Below, one piece after another: positions 18,053 through 27,210 of a DNA stretch of 64,000 bases; the first letter of the stretch is position 1; each line of letters starts with the position of its first letter. The notes under the pieces are model-generated. The model was not told the origin of the DNA and did no database searches. It saw only the letters and a list, made by a program, of their open reading frames with translations. Both the position numbers and the translations under genes were made by a program. Source of the stretch: Paracoccus indicus (lineage in GTDB: Bacteria; Pseudomonadota; Alphaproteobacteria; Rhodobacterales; Rhodobacteraceae); NCBI RefSeq assembly GCF_003056335.1, contig NZ_PYWA01000007.1:124001-188000 (forward strand), given 5' to 3'.

Positions 18053-18387
18053 TGCCCGACAGTCTTGGAAAAGACGTTGATCACCACCACACCGGCGACG
18101 ATCAGAACCAGCCCAAGAACGGCTGGCACGTCCAAGCGCTGACCGAAAGCCACCAGCCCGATCACGGCCACCAAAGCGACGCCGCAGGCGCTCCAGATGG
18201 CATAGGCAACCCCCAAGGGCAGCACCTTCAGACTGACCGACAGCAGATAAAAGCTGGCAAGGTAGCAGATCGTCATCGCCAGCGTCGGCCACAGCCGGGT
18301 GAACTGTTCGGACCGTTGCAGCATCGAGGTGCCCAACACCTCGAGCACGATGGCGGTGACCAGGGGAACATAGGGCGACGCGATCAC
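18049..18387 (-). CDS. emrE: EmrE-type small multidrug resistance protein
   Basis: Four-helix proton/drug antiporter, 112 residues, acting as a dimer in the inner membrane. The key glutamate is E16 in IVLEVLGT. Further SMR hallmarks are FTRLWP, the AYAIWSACG loop and FGQRLD. It matches EmrE in length and motif order. The start is a GTG inside the stop of the upstream YihY-family gene (GTGA overlap). The last codons converge on the end of the MotB-like gene. Exports quaternary cations or osmolytes in relatives. Confidence 0.92.
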   Translation of the reverse strand: MIASPYVPLVTAIVLEVLGTSMLQRSEQFTRLWPTLAMTICYLASFYLLSVSLKVLPLGVAYAIWSACGVALVAVIGLVAFGQRLDVPAVLGLVLIVAGVVVINVFSKTVGH

Positions 18388-19424
18388 TTGGTTTGCGCCC
18401 CGATCGCACGCAGAGGTTTCAGACCGGCCATCTTGCGCAGGTGGTTGTCCAGCTCCGAGTTGATCTCGGCCCCGACCAGCACGATGGTCGCATTCAGCCA
18501 CAGCCATGTCATCAGCGCGACCACCGCCCCGAGCGAGCCGTAGGTTTCATTGTAGTCGGCGAAATTCGCCGCATACCAGGAAAACAGCATCGAGGTCGCG
18601 ACCAGCACCACGGCGGCAAAGACAGCCCCCGGCGATACCCATCGCCAGCGCACGTCCGGCACCGCCGGCCCCCACCGATAGATCGCGGCCAGTGCCAGGA
18701 CAAGCACGCTGAACATGATGGGCCAGCGGACGATGTTCACGAAGGTCTCGCTGCCCAGCCCAAGCGGCAGATAGCCCAGAACGATCGGCACTACGGCAAT
18801 GACCACCAGCATCAGCGCGATCATCACCAGGCCGCCCAAGGTGAAGGCCATGGCCACGATGTTCAGCCGGAGAAAACCGCGCGTCTCGCGCTGGAAGAAG
18901 GCGACGTTCAGGGCCGACAGAAGCGCCTTCATCCCGCCATTGGCCGAATAGAAGGCCAACAGAAGCGCGACGATCCCTGCAACCGACAATGCGCTGGAGG
19001 ATGCCGAGGTGATCGAGGCGACCTGTTCGCGGATGATGTCCAGCGAACTGGCGGGCAACAGGGCCTGCAACATCTCAAGATGCGACTGAATGGTCGCAGG
19101 GTCTGCCAGAAGGCCATAGAGCGAGACGAAGGCCGTGATGGCAGGAAACAGCGACAGCAGTCCAAAGAAGGTCACGCCCCCTGCAACCGAGGTGACGCGG
19201 TCCTCGCCGATCTGGGTAAAGATCGACTTGCCGAGCGACACCAAGTCGGGCCAGCGCAGATCGCGCAGGCGCGGTTCCTGTCCCTTGGGCAGAGGCTCGG
19301 GCTGCCGGGCGGGTTCGTTCTTGCCCCCGTCCAGCTTGCCCGCGTCCAGACCGAAACGGCTGCGGGTCTGGTCGTCCAATGGATCGAAGATCGCGCTGAG
19401 TACGCCCGGCTTGTCCTGCATCAT
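18384..19424 (-). CDS. YihY/BrkB-family inner-membrane protein
   Basis: A 346-residue protein with about 80 hydrophilic N-terminal residues and then six hydrophobic helices. GEDRVTSVAGGVTFFGLLSLFPAI and AYR-like segments near FYSANGGMKALLSALNVAF are typical of the YihY/UPF0761 (formerly RNase BN-misnamed) family. Function is not established; virulence and transporter roles have been proposed for relatives. Tandem ATGs at 19424/19421 follow AAGGGACAG; I chose the first. It overlaps emrE by GTGA and is 25 bases after the gene upstream, forming a three-gene unit. Confidence 0.85.
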   Translation of the reverse strand: MMQDKPGVLSAIFDPLDDQTRSRFGLDAGKLDGGKNEPARQPEPLPKGQEPRLRDLRWPDLVSLGKSIFTQIGEDRVTSVAGGVTFFGLLSLFPAITAFVSLYGLLADPATIQSHLEMLQALLPASSLDIIREQVASITSASSSALSVAGIVALLLAFYSANGGMKALLSALNVAFFQRETRGFLRLNIVAMAFTLGGLVMIALMLVVIAVVPIVLGYLPLGLGSETFVNIVRWPIMFSVLVLALAAIYRWGPAVPDVRWRWVSPGAVFAAVVLVATSMLFSWYAANFADYNETYGSLGAVVALMTWLWLNATIVLVGAEINSELDNHLRKMAGLKPLRAIGAQTK

Positions 19425-19449
19425 CTGTCCCTTCGTCATTCGTGGCAGC

Positions 19450-20193
19450 TTACGACCTGTGGATGCGGTCGTCGCCCCCATCATTTGCCTGTGGTGCTGC
19501 AGCCTGTGGCGCAGGGGCAACCGGACGACGCGGCGCGGGGGCCGGACCCGGTGCGCCGTTCACCATCGACTTCAGCTGATCGGCGGCCGCCACGAAATCC
19601 GCGACGATCGTCGTCGCCTGCTGCGAGACACCGCGGAAGCTGTCGAAGGCCGTCTGCAGCGATTGCGCGACGCCGTTCAGCCCATCGGTCAGTTCCGTCG
19701 CGGTGCGGGTCAGGTCCTTGGCAAAATTCGCGGGATCGCGACGCTGTCCGGCCTTGGCACGCAGACGCGCCTTCTGGGTGGCATCCTCGCGGGCCTGGGC
19801 GCGCACGCGGCGACGCATGGCTTCGCGCTCGTCCTCCTCCAGCTGGGCAAAGCGGGGGGCGACGGGTGCGGGACCGGTCAGGCGCGGCGGCTCGGGGCGG
19901 TCGCTGGCCACCAGCTTGCGGGCCGCGATCGAGGTCGCGGCCGTGATGCCCGCGACGCCCAGGGCCATGCCGCCCCAGACGATGATCTTGGCCGACAGCG
20001 AAGGTTCGGGCCAGGCGTGGCGTCCGTCCGGCGACACCCGCCCCGAGGGCGGCACCTTGGTGGAACGCATCGGGCGGTGGGGATAAGGGCTGCCGGTCTT
20101 GTGCCCTTCGGGAACGGGGCGCGGGCCGAAACGGGTCTGACTGGTGTGATCGGCCTCGGTCAGCTCGGGATGGGGGTCATGGGGGCGGCGCAT
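19450..20193 (-). CDS. hypothetical one-TM protein with helical C-terminus
   Basis: I do not recognise a named family. The 247-residue product has a proline/histidine-rich N-terminus (about 1-65), one hydrophobic segment (about 70-90, AKIIVWGGMALGVAGITAA), an Arg/Ala/Glu-rich helix, and a second helix around FAKDLTRTATELTDGLNGVAQSLQTA that looks phasin- or MCP-like in its heptad spacing, then a Pro/Ala tail. ATG 20193 has GAGGT six bases upstream. It is the first gene of the unit with the YihY-like gene and emrE, so a membrane-associated role is likely. Confidence 0.7.
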   Translation of the reverse strand: MRRPHDPHPELTEADHTSQTRFGPRPVPEGHKTGSPYPHRPMRSTKVPPSGRVSPDGRHAWPEPSLSAKIIVWGGMALGVAGITAATSIAARKLVASDRPEPPRLTGPAPVAPRFAQLEEDEREAMRRRVRAQAREDATQKARLRAKAGQRRDPANFAKDLTRTATELTDGLNGVAQSLQTAFDSFRGVSQQATTIVADFVAAADQLKSMVNGAPGPAPAPRRPVAPAPQAAAPQANDGGDDRIHRS

Positions 20194-20338
20194 GGCGTAC
20201 CTCGTCTTGAATGTCGGTTCTTGTGGACCGAACCCGCCATCCGCGCCGAATGTTCCGCGCAAATGCACGCGGGCGTGATGAAAACTTGCCCCTGCGGCAC
20301 GTCGGGGCTATGCCCACGGCAACCGAAAGGAGCCTCCG

Positions 20339-21652
20339 ATGATCCCGCGTTATTCCCGCCCCGAAATGGTCGCCATCTGGTCCCCCGAGACCAAGTTCCG
20401 CATCTGGTACGAGATCGAGGCCCATGCCTGCGATGCCCAGGCCGATCTGGGCGTGATCCCGCGCGAGAACGCGGATGCGGTCTGGAAGGCCAAGGACGTT
20501 GAATTCGACGTCGCCCGCATCGACGAGATCGAGGCCGTCACCAAGCATGACGTCATCGCCTTCCTGACCCATCTGGCCGAGCATGTCGGCAGCGATCAGG
20601 CGCGTTTCGTGCATCAGGGCATGACCAGCAGCGACGTTCTGGACACCACGCTGAACGTACAGCTGGTCCGCGCCGCCGACATCCTGCTGGCCGATATGGA
20701 CAAGCTGCTGGATGCGCTGAAGCGCCGCGCCTATGAACACAAGGACACGGTCCGCATCGGTCGCAGCCACGGCATCCACGCGGAACCCACCACGATGGGT
20801 CTGACCTTCGCCCGCTTCTATGCCGAGATGGCCCGCGGCCGCGCCCGTCTTGACGCCGCCCGCAGCGAAATTGCCACCGGCGCGATCAGCGGCGCCGTCG
20901 GCACCTTCGCCAACATCGACCCGGCGGTCGAGGAGCACGTCTGCGCCAAGATGGGCCTGCGCCCCGAGCCGATCAGCACCCAGGTGATCCCGCGCGACCG
21001 CCACGCGATGTTCTTTGCCACGCTTGGCGTCATCGCCAGTAGCATCGAGAACATCGCCATCGAGATCCGCCACATGCAGCGCACCGAGGTGCTGGAAGCC
21101 GAGGAATTCTTCAGCCCCGGCCAGAAGGGTTCGTCGGCCATGCCGCACAAGCGCAACCCCGTCCTGACCGAGAACCTGACCGGTCTGGCGCGCCTGGTGC
21201 GCATGTCGGTCATCCCCGCGATGGAGAACGTCGCCCTGTGGCACGAACGCGACATCAGCCATTCCTCGGTGGAACGCGCCATCGGGCCGGATACGACCAT
21301 CACGCTGGACTTTGCGCTGAACCGCCTGGCGGGCGTCGTCGACAAGCTGGTCATCTATCCCGACAACATGCTGCGCAACATGAACCAGTTCAAAGGTCTG
21401 GTGATGTCGCAGCGCGTGCTTCTGGCCCTGACGCAGGCCGGTGTCTCGCGCGAGGACAGCTATCGCCTGGTCCAGCGCAACGCCATGAAGGTCTGGGAAA
21501 AGGGCGCGGACTTCAAGACCGAGCTTCTGGCAGACCCCGAGGTGACCGCCGCCCTGACCCCCGCCCAGATCGAGGAGAAGTTCGACCTTGGTTATCACAC
21601 CAAGCATGTCGACACGATCTTCAAGCGGGTCTTCGAACAGGCGCCGCTGTAA
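20339..21652 (+). CDS. purB: adenylosuccinate lyase
   Basis: Cleaves SAICAR and adenylosuccinate to release fumarate in purine synthesis. The 437-residue protein is full length, with TSSDVLDT near 100, the catalytic-histidine region GRSHGIHAEPTTMG near 142-155, and the fumarase/ASL signature GSSAMPHKRNP at about 263-273. AAAGGAG lies upstream of ATG 20339. It is a stand-alone gene, divergent from the one-TM protein. Confidence 0.97.
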   Translation: MIPRYSRPEMVAIWSPETKFRIWYEIEAHACDAQADLGVIPRENADAVWKAKDVEFDVARIDEIEAVTKHDVIAFLTHLAEHVGSDQARFVHQGMTSSDVLDTTLNVQLVRAADILLADMDKLLDALKRRAYEHKDTVRIGRSHGIHAEPTTMGLTFARFYAEMARGRARLDAARSEIATGAISGAVGTFANIDPAVEEHVCAKMGLRPEPISTQVIPRDRHAMFFATLGVIASSIENIAIEIRHMQRTEVLEAEEFFSPGQKGSSAMPHKRNPVLTENLTGLARLVRMSVIPAMENVALWHERDISHSSVERAIGPDTTITLDFALNRLAGVVDKLVIYPDNMLRNMNQFKGLVMSQRVLLALTQAGVSREDSYRLVQRNAMKVWEKGADFKTELLADPEVTAALTPAQIEEKFDLGYHTKHVDTIFKRVFEQAPL

Positions 21653-21731
21653 AAGCACAGGCCCGCTAACCTTGCGTTAGGGTTGTTCTGCCAAAGTGGC
21701 GGTCAGGATGATGACCACCATGGGGGCAGTT

Positions 21732-22742
21732 ATGACGACGCAGATCGGGCTTAGCCAAAGGCAGAAGGCGGCGGTGATCGTGCGCCTTTTGCTGGACGAC
21801 GATCAGGTCGCAGGGCTGGACCGGCTGGACAGCGATGCCCAGGCCCTGCTGGCGCAGGAAATGGCCGGAATGCAGCTGATCGACCGACAGACGCGCGATG
21901 CGGTGATCACCGAATTCTGCGACCGGCTGGAATCGGTGGGGGTGACCTTTCCCGGCAATACCGATGGAACGCTGGCGATGCTGGGGGCCCGCATCTCGGA
22001 TGCCAGCAGCGACCGCGTCCGCCAGGCGGATGCCATTTCGGGGCGCGGCGACCCTTGGGGCCGCATCTGCGCGCTGCCCAATGACACGCTGATCAAGTTG
22101 GCGCAGGCCGAGTCCGTCGAACTGGTCGCGCTGATGATGTCCAAACTGCCGGTCGAGGCCGCCTCGGCCACCTTCTTGGCCCTGTCGCGGGATCGCGCCC
22201 GTTCGGTGGCGCAGGCGATGTCCATGACCGCCGCCGTCACGCCCGAGGCGCTGAAACGCGTGGGGCTGGTGCTGTTGCAGGCCGCCGATGCGCTGCCCAA
22301 GCCCGCCATTCCCACCCCCGCGGCGGACCGCATGGGGGCCATTTTGAACTTTGCCACCGCCGATCTGCGCGACGACGTGCTTCAGGTGCTGGATGAACGC
22401 GACACGGGCTTTGCCGATGGCGTGCGCAAGGCGATCTTCGTCTTTGGCCATATCCCCACCCGCGTCGAACCGCGCGAGGTGCCGCGCATCGTGCGCGATG
22501 TCGATCAGGCAGCCCTGATCCGGGCGCTTGCCGCAACCGAACCCGCCGATCAGGCGGCGGCCGATTTCATCCTGTCGAACCTGTCGCAGCGCATGGCCGA
22601 TAGCCTGCGCGAGGAACGCGAGGCGCTTGGCAAGCCCCGCGCCAAGGATATCGAGGATGCCAAGACCGAGGTGGTCGCCACCATCCGCCGCCTGCAAGAG
22701 GAGGGCCAGATCACGCTGCGCATGCCGCAGGACGATGAATAG
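21732..22742 (+). CDS. orphan FliG-like rotor protein
   Basis: A 336-residue protein resembling flagellar motor-switch protein FliG along its length: an N-terminus of the form LSQRQKAAVIVRLL, a middle domain, and a C-terminal domain with GVRKAIFVFGHI, REVPRIVRDVD, LSNLSQRMADSLREE and GKPRAKDIEDAKTEVV. The last three match the FliG torque-helix region; the arginine of SQR, two acidic residues (EE) and the arginine of KPR occupy the places of E. coli R281, D288/D289 and R297. The EHPQ motif of the middle domain is not evident. No other flagellar gene is in the window. ATG 21732 follows GGGGGC; a GTG at 21696 and ATGs at 21708, 21711 and 21720 are alternatives. Confidence 0.75.
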   Translation: MTTQIGLSQRQKAAVIVRLLLDDDQVAGLDRLDSDAQALLAQEMAGMQLIDRQTRDAVITEFCDRLESVGVTFPGNTDGTLAMLGARISDASSDRVRQADAISGRGDPWGRICALPNDTLIKLAQAESVELVALMMSKLPVEAASATFLALSRDRARSVAQAMSMTAAVTPEALKRVGLVLLQAADALPKPAIPTPAADRMGAILNFATADLRDDVLQVLDERDTGFADGVRKAIFVFGHIPTRVEPREVPRIVRDVDQAALIRALAATEPADQAAADFILSNLSQRMADSLREEREALGKPRAKDIEDAKTEVVATIRRLQEEGQITLRMPQDDE

Positions 22743-22807
22743 CGCGATGTGAAAGCATCTTGCCCCCGAACGCGCGCCGCGTGATAAAAACCTCACCGGA
22801 GGCGCAG

Positions 22808-22951
22808 ATGACCAATCAAATCGCAATCGCCCTGCTGCTGCTGATCGCCGCGGCCTTTCTTGTCGATCAAGTCTGGCTGGACGGGACGCTGCCGCTGTTC
22901 GTGGGCAAGACGATGGATCGGTTCATCGAATATTGCGCTTTCTGGCGTTAG
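22808..22951 (+). CDS. conserved small single-TM protein
   Basis: A 47-residue protein: one hydrophobic helix (about 4-20, [19 protein letters not shown]) and a short amphipathic tail ending [12 protein letters not shown] 22808 has GGAGG five bases upstream, a convincing ribosome site. I recall similar short genes upstream of gap in Rhodobacteraceae but cannot verify it. Function unknown. Confidence 0.65.
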   Translation: MTNQIAIALLLLIAAAFLVDQVWLDGTLPLFVGKTMDRFIEYCAFWR

Positions 22952-23040
22952 GTCGCCATCTGCGGCAATCGTCGCGTTTGCATCAAGGTTGCCGCCGCGT
23001 TAGAGGATGTGCAACCGTCACCTGCTCAAGAGGGGTACCC

Positions 23041-24042
23041 ATGGCAGTCAAGGTCGCCATCAATGGCTTCGGCCGTATCGGTCGCAACGTCCTGCGCGCA
23101 ATCATCGAATCGGGCCGCACCGATATCGAGGTCGTCGCCATCAACGATCTGGGCCCGGTGGAAACCAACGCCCACCTGCTGCGCTATGACAGCGTGCATG
23201 GCCGCTTCCCCGCCAAGGTCACCGTGGACGGATCCTCGATCGACGTGGGCCGCGGCCCGATCAAGGTGACCGCCATCCGCAACCCGGCGGAACTGCCGTG
23301 GGGCGATATCGACGTCATCATGGAATGCACCGGCATCTTCGCCTCGAAGGAAAAGGTCCAGCCGCACCTGTCGACCGGCGCCAAGCGCGTCCTGATCTCG
23401 GCCCCCGGTGAGAACGCCGACAAGACCATCGTCTTCGGCGTCAACGACGACACGCTGACCGCCGACGACATCGTCGTCTCGAACGCCAGCTGCACCACCA
23501 ACTGCCTGTCGCCCGTCGTCAAGGTCCTGAACGACACCATCGGCATCGACCGCGGTTTCATGACTACCATCCACAGCTATACCGGCGACCAGCCGACGCT
23601 GGACACGATGCACAAGGATCTGTACCGCGCCCGCGCCGCGGCGCTGTCGATGATCCCGACCTCGACCGGGGCCGCCAAGGCCGTGGGCCTGGTGCTGCCG
23701 GAACTGAAGGGCAAGCTGGACGGCGTCGCCATCCGCGTGCCGACGCCGAACGTCTCGGTCGTCGATCTGACCTTCGAAGCCAGCCGCGACACCACGGTCG
23801 AGGAGATCAACGCCGCCATCAAGGCCGCGGCCGATGGCCCGCTGAAGGGCGTCCTGGGCTATACCGAGGAGCCGCTGGTCTCCTCGGACTTCAACCACGA
23901 CCCGCATTCGTCGATCTTCCACATGGATCAGACCAAAGTCATGGAAGGCCGCATGGTCCGCATCCTGACCTGGTACGACAACGAATGGGGCTTCTCGAAC
24001 CGCATGTCGGACACGGCAGTCGCCATGGGCAAGCTGATCTGA
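23041..24042 (+). CDS. gap: glyceraldehyde-3-phosphate dehydrogenase
   Basis: NAD-dependent phosphorylating enzyme of glycolysis/gluconeogenesis, 333 residues. NAD-binding [13 protein letters not shown] is at the N-terminus, the catalytic cysteine is C151 in [10 protein letters not shown], and the C-terminal [12 protein letters not shown] is intact. GAGGGG precedes ATG 23041. It ends at a strong shared terminator. Codon use is highly biased, as for a highly expressed gene. Confidence 0.97.
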   Translation: MAVKVAINGFGRIGRNVLRAIIESGRTDIEVVAINDLGPVETNAHLLRYDSVHGRFPAKVTVDGSSIDVGRGPIKVTAIRNPAELPWGDIDVIMECTGIFASKEKVQPHLSTGAKRVLISAPGENADKTIVFGVNDDTLTADDIVVSNASCTTNCLSPVVKVLNDTIGIDRGFMTTIHSYTGDQPTLDTMHKDLYRARAAALSMIPTSTGAAKAVGLVLPELKGKLDGVAIRVPTPNVSVVDLTFEASRDTTVEEINAAIKAAADGPLKGVLGYTEEPLVSSDFNHDPHSSIFHMDQTKVMEGRMVRILTWYDNEWGFSNRMSDTAVAMGKLI

Positions 24043-24063
24043 TCTTGCAACAGGTCGAAATGG

Positions 24064-24096
24064 AAAGGCGGCGGGATCATCCCGCCGCCTTTTTCA
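24064..24096. terminator. bidirectional terminator between gap and the SDR gene
   Basis: Perfect 13-bp stem AAAGGCGGCGGGA / TCCCGCCGCCTTT with a 3-base loop, followed by TTTTC on the plus strand. The convergent SDR gene ends inside its 3' edge. Confidence 0.93.
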
Positions 24097-24846
24097 TTCG
24101 GTATAGATCATCTTGACGCTCAATTCGCCGTCGACGACGAAGCTCTGCCCCGTGATGAAGCCCGCCTGATCCGAGGCGAGCCAGCCGACCAGCCCCGCAA
24201 TGTCGTCCGGGGTGCCCACGCGTCCTACGGGATGCTGCGCCTTGTCCGTCTGCGAATGCTCGGGATGCGTTCTGTCGGCCTGCTTCTGCCAAGGGCCCGT
24301 CTCGATCCAGCCGGGCAGGATGCAATTCGCGCGGATGTCCGGCCCCAGGCTGACCGAGAGCGCCCGCGTCAGCGCCGTCAGCGCACCTTTGGCCGCGGAA
24401 TAGGCCTCGGTCTGCGGTTCGGATTGCAGGGCGCGGGTCGAAGCCATCATCACGATACTGCCCCCCGCCTTCCGCAATAGCAGGACCGCTGCACGCGTGC
24501 AAAGAAACGCCCCCGTCACATGGCTGTCCTGCCAGCGCTGCCAATCGCTTAGCGACAGATCCTCGATCGGTCCGCAGACGGGATCGGCGATGCCCGCGTT
24601 GCAGACCAGCAGGTCCAGCCCCTGCCCGTCCAACCATGCTTGCAATTGGTCGAAGGCATGACCGACCTGATCCTCTTGCCCGACATCGGCTTGCAACGTC
24701 AGGATCCCATCGTCGTCGGCCCTCAGTTCGGCCAAGGCTTCGGCGTCCAGATCCATCGTCGCGACGCGCCAGCCGTCCTGACGCAAGCGCGTGACGATGC
24801 CCCTGCCGATGCCCTGTGCGCCGCCGGTAATCAAAGCCGTTTTCAT
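24094..24846 (-). CDS. short-chain dehydrogenase/reductase
   Basis: Classical SDR of 250 residues. The cofactor motif is TGGAQGIG (7-14), NAG has N83, and the catalytic triad is S136, Y149 and K153 (YSAAK). D33 in TMDLDAEAL after the second strand suggests NAD rather than NADP preference. The C-terminal segment FITGQSFVVDGELSVK is typical. The substrate is unknown. ATG 24846 follows GAGGGTGCAGG; an in-frame upstream ATG has no ribosome site. Confidence 0.88.
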   Translation of the reverse strand: MKTALITGGAQGIGRGIVTRLRQDGWRVATMDLDAEALAELRADDDGILTLQADVGQEDQVGHAFDQLQAWLDGQGLDLLVCNAGIADPVCGPIEDLSLSDWQRWQDSHVTGAFLCTRAAVLLLRKAGGSIVMMASTRALQSEPQTEAYSAAKGALTALTRALSVSLGPDIRANCILPGWIETGPWQKQADRTHPEHSQTDKAQHPVGRVGTPDDIAGLVGWLASDQAGFITGQSFVVDGELSVKMIYTE

Positions 24847-24911
24847 CCTGCACCCTCGTCTTGCCACGTTTCGTGTCGGGACAACGGTGCAGCAGAGGGG
24901 ACGTTCCCCGA

Positions 24912-25226
24912 TCAGCCCTTCTTCGAGGTCAGGCGCCGACTGTTGGCACGGGTGCGCTTGCCATAGGGTCGCAGTGCCGCCGACATCATCCGCTCGGGGC
25001 TGGCGCCCGACATGCCGGCTTTGGCCATCGCGAACATCGCCTCGGATGCGGCGGCCTGCTTTTCGGCGATCATGCGGAAATTCTCACCCGGGGCCTGGGG
25101 CATCAGGCCCATCATGCCCGCCATCCGCATTCCGATGACCATCTGGGATTCGATCGCCATGCGGGAAAATTCGCTGACCAGTCGCATCTGTGCGGCTGGC
25201 AGAACCATCGGCATCATCATGTTCAT
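24912..25226 (-). CDS. small methionine-rich helical protein (phasin-like)
   Basis: A 104-residue protein with no signal peptide, containing about 19 methionines, mostly in the first 60 residues (starting MNMMMPMVLPAAQMRLV). The middle, around AEKQAAASEAMFAMAKAG, is an amphipathic helix resembling phasin and related small helical proteins; the C-terminus is strongly basic (YGKRTRANSRRLTSKKG). Such proteins are often misnamed antifreeze proteins in related genomes. A role in granule coating or nucleic acid contact is possible but unproven. The upstream in-frame extension to 25499 is antisense to pyrC and not real. Confidence 0.6.
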   Translation of the reverse strand: MNMMMPMVLPAAQMRLVSEFSRMAIESQMVIGMRMAGMMGLMPQAPGENFRMIAEKQAAASEAMFAMAKAGMSGASPERMMSAALRPYGKRTRANSRRLTSKKG

Positions 25227-25383
25227 GTCCGGATCTTTCTGTGTTGCACCGGCACCAATATGGATCGGATGATCAAGGGTGCCTGCTGAGATCGCAGGAA
25301 GCAACGGCGACCAAGGGGCAAGGTTCCAAGAAACATGCTGCTGACGCTTGGCAAGACGCCATGACAATGTAAAAGGCAGACCC

Positions 25384-26427
25384 ATGACACAGACGCTGAC
25401 GCTTCGCCGCCCCGACGACTGGCACCTGCATTTGCGCGATGGCGCGATGCTGAAGGCCGTGGCCCCCCATTCCGCAGGCTTCGGCCGCGCGATCATCATG
25501 CCGAACCTGGTGCCCCCGGTGGTGACGGGCGCGCAGGCCGCGGCCTATCGCGACCGGATCATGGCGGCCCTGCCGGAAGGCGCGGCGTTGCAGCCGCAGA
25601 TGACGCTTTATCTGACCGATGCGACCGATCCTGCCGATGTGGTCGCGGCCTTCAGGGCTGGCATTATCCGCGCGGTCAAACTGTATCCGGCAGGTGCCAC
25701 GACCAATTCCGACAGCGGCGTGACCGACATGGACCACGTGCGCCCCGTGCTGGAGGCGATGGCTGAAAACGGCATCACCCTCTGCGTCCACGGAGAGGTC
25801 ACCGACCCCGCCATCGACATCTTCGACCGCGAGGCCGTGTTCATCGACCGCGTGCTGGACCCGATCCGCCGCAAGGTGCCGGGACTGCGGGTGGTGATGG
25901 AACATATCACCACCTCGGACGGGGTGGATTACGCGCGCTCGGGCGGGGACGATCTGGCCGCGACCATCACGACGCATCACTTGGTCATCAACCGCAACGC
26001 CATTCTGGCGGGCGGCATCCGGCCGCATTACTATTGCCTGCCCGTGGCCAAGCGCGAAAGCCACCGTCTGGCGCTGCGCCAAGCCACGACCAGCGGCGAG
26101 GGTCGTTTTTTCCTGGGCACCGACAGCGCCCCCCATCCCGACAGCGCCAAGCTGCAACCCTGCGGCTGCGCGGGTTGCTTTACCGCGCCGAACACAATGT
26201 CGATCCTGGCGCAGGTCTTTCAGGACGATGGCGCGCTGGACCGGCTGGAGGCCTTCACCAGCCTGAACGGCGCGGCCTTCTATCGCATGGCGCCGTCTGA
26301 CGATCGCATCACGCTGGTTCGCCGCGACACGCCCGCCCCCTATCCCGCCACCATTTCCGCCGGCGACGAAGAGGTCACCGTCTTCGACCCCGGCTTCCCC
26401 CTCTACTGGCACCCGGAGACCGCATGA
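25384..26427 (+). CDS. pyrC: dihydroorotase (class II)
   Basis: Closes carbamoyl-aspartate to dihydroorotate in pyrimidine synthesis. The 347-residue enzyme matches the E. coli-type PyrC: metal ligands in WHLHLRDG near the N-terminus, MPNLVPPV, the lysine to be carboxylated in [13 protein letters not shown] near 100, and later histidines in LCVHGEV and VMEHITT. ATG 25384 has AAGGCAG upstream. It overlaps pyrE by ATGA, so both enzymes come from one message. Confidence 0.95.
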   Translation: MTQTLTLRRPDDWHLHLRDGAMLKAVAPHSAGFGRAIIMPNLVPPVVTGAQAAAYRDRIMAALPEGAALQPQMTLYLTDATDPADVVAAFRAGIIRAVKLYPAGATTNSDSGVTDMDHVRPVLEAMAENGITLCVHGEVTDPAIDIFDREAVFIDRVLDPIRRKVPGLRVVMEHITTSDGVDYARSGGDDLAATITTHHLVINRNAILAGGIRPHYYCLPVAKRESHRLALRQATTSGEGRFFLGTDSAPHPDSAKLQPCGCAGCFTAPNTMSILAQVFQDDGALDRLEAFTSLNGAAFYRMAPSDDRITLVRRDTPAPYPATISAGDEEVTVFDPGFPLYWHPETA

Positions 26428-27095
26428 GCCTGACCTTCCCCACCCGCGAAGAAATCGCCCGCCTGACCGCCCGGATGCTGCTGGAGATCAAGGCCGTCGA
26501 TTTCAACGCCGAAACGCCCTTTACCTATGCGTCCGGCCTGAAGGGCCCGACCTATGTCGATTGCCGCCGCATCATCAGCTTTCCGCGCGTCCGCGCCACG
26601 CTGATGGATTTCATGGCCGCAACCGTCATGCGGGACGCGGGCTTCGAGGCCTTCGACAATGTCGCGGGCGGTGAAACCGCAGGCATCCCCTTCGGTGCGA
26701 TGGTGGCCGAACGGCTGTCGCTGCCCATGACCTATGTGCGCAAGAAGCCCAAGGGTTACGGCCGCAACGCCCGCATCGAGGGCGTGATGACCGAAGGCCA
26801 GCGGGTCTTGCTGGTCGAGGATCTGACCACCGACGGCGGCTCCAAGCTGTCCTTCGTGGATGCAATCCGCGAAACCGGCGCGACCTGCGCGCATACGGCG
26901 GTGATCTTCTACTACGGCATCTTCCCGGAAACCACGCAGCGCCTGGCCGATCACGGGGTGCAGCTGCATCACCTGTGCACTTGGTGGGACGTGCTGGCCG
27001 AGGCCCGCGAACAGAAATCCTTCGACGAGGCCACCCTGACCGAGGTTCAGAATTTCCTGACCAACCCCCGTCAATGGCAGGAAGCCAACGCCTGA
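26424..27095 (+). CDS. pyrE: orotate phosphoribosyltransferase
   Basis: Joins orotate and PRPP to orotidine monophosphate, the step after the one fed by PyrC. The 223-residue protein has the PRPP-binding motif [13 protein letters not shown] near 131-143 and the flexible-loop lysines in [10 protein letters not shown]. It is translationally coupled to pyrC. The next gene, dnaB, starts after a 115-base gap. Confidence 0.95.
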   Translation: MSLTFPTREEIARLTARMLLEIKAVDFNAETPFTYASGLKGPTYVDCRRIISFPRVRATLMDFMAATVMRDAGFEAFDNVAGGETAGIPFGAMVAERLSLPMTYVRKKPKGYGRNARIEGVMTEGQRVLLVEDLTTDGGSKLSFVDAIRETGATCAHTAVIFYYGIFPETTQRLADHGVQLHHLCTWWDVLAEAREQKSFDEATLTEVQNFLTNPRQWQEANA

Positions 27096-27103
27096 GGACC
27101 CAT

Positions 27104-27123
27104 TTGTCCACAGGCTATCCACA
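27104..27123 (+). promoter_or_regulatory. pair of DnaA-box-like sequences upstream of dnaB
   Basis: TTGTCCACA (27104-27112) and CTATCCACA (27115-27123) each match the DnaA box consensus TTATNCACA at eight of nine positions, in the same direction, with starts 11 bases apart. They lie 88 bases before dnaB. Confidence 0.5.
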
Positions 27124-27210
27124 GAACCATCAACCGAAATCTTGGCGGGGGTCGTGTCATCGGCCCCCGTCTTGCGTTAGACTTTCAGCTTCGAGCATCA
27201 GGAAGGCGGC

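Noticed and set aside
16403..18409. Long minus-strand open frame opposite the MotB-like gene
   Set aside because: It is exactly antisense to a low-complexity Ala/Glu coiled-coil gene; high GC removes stops. No motif, and it overlaps emrE in another frame.
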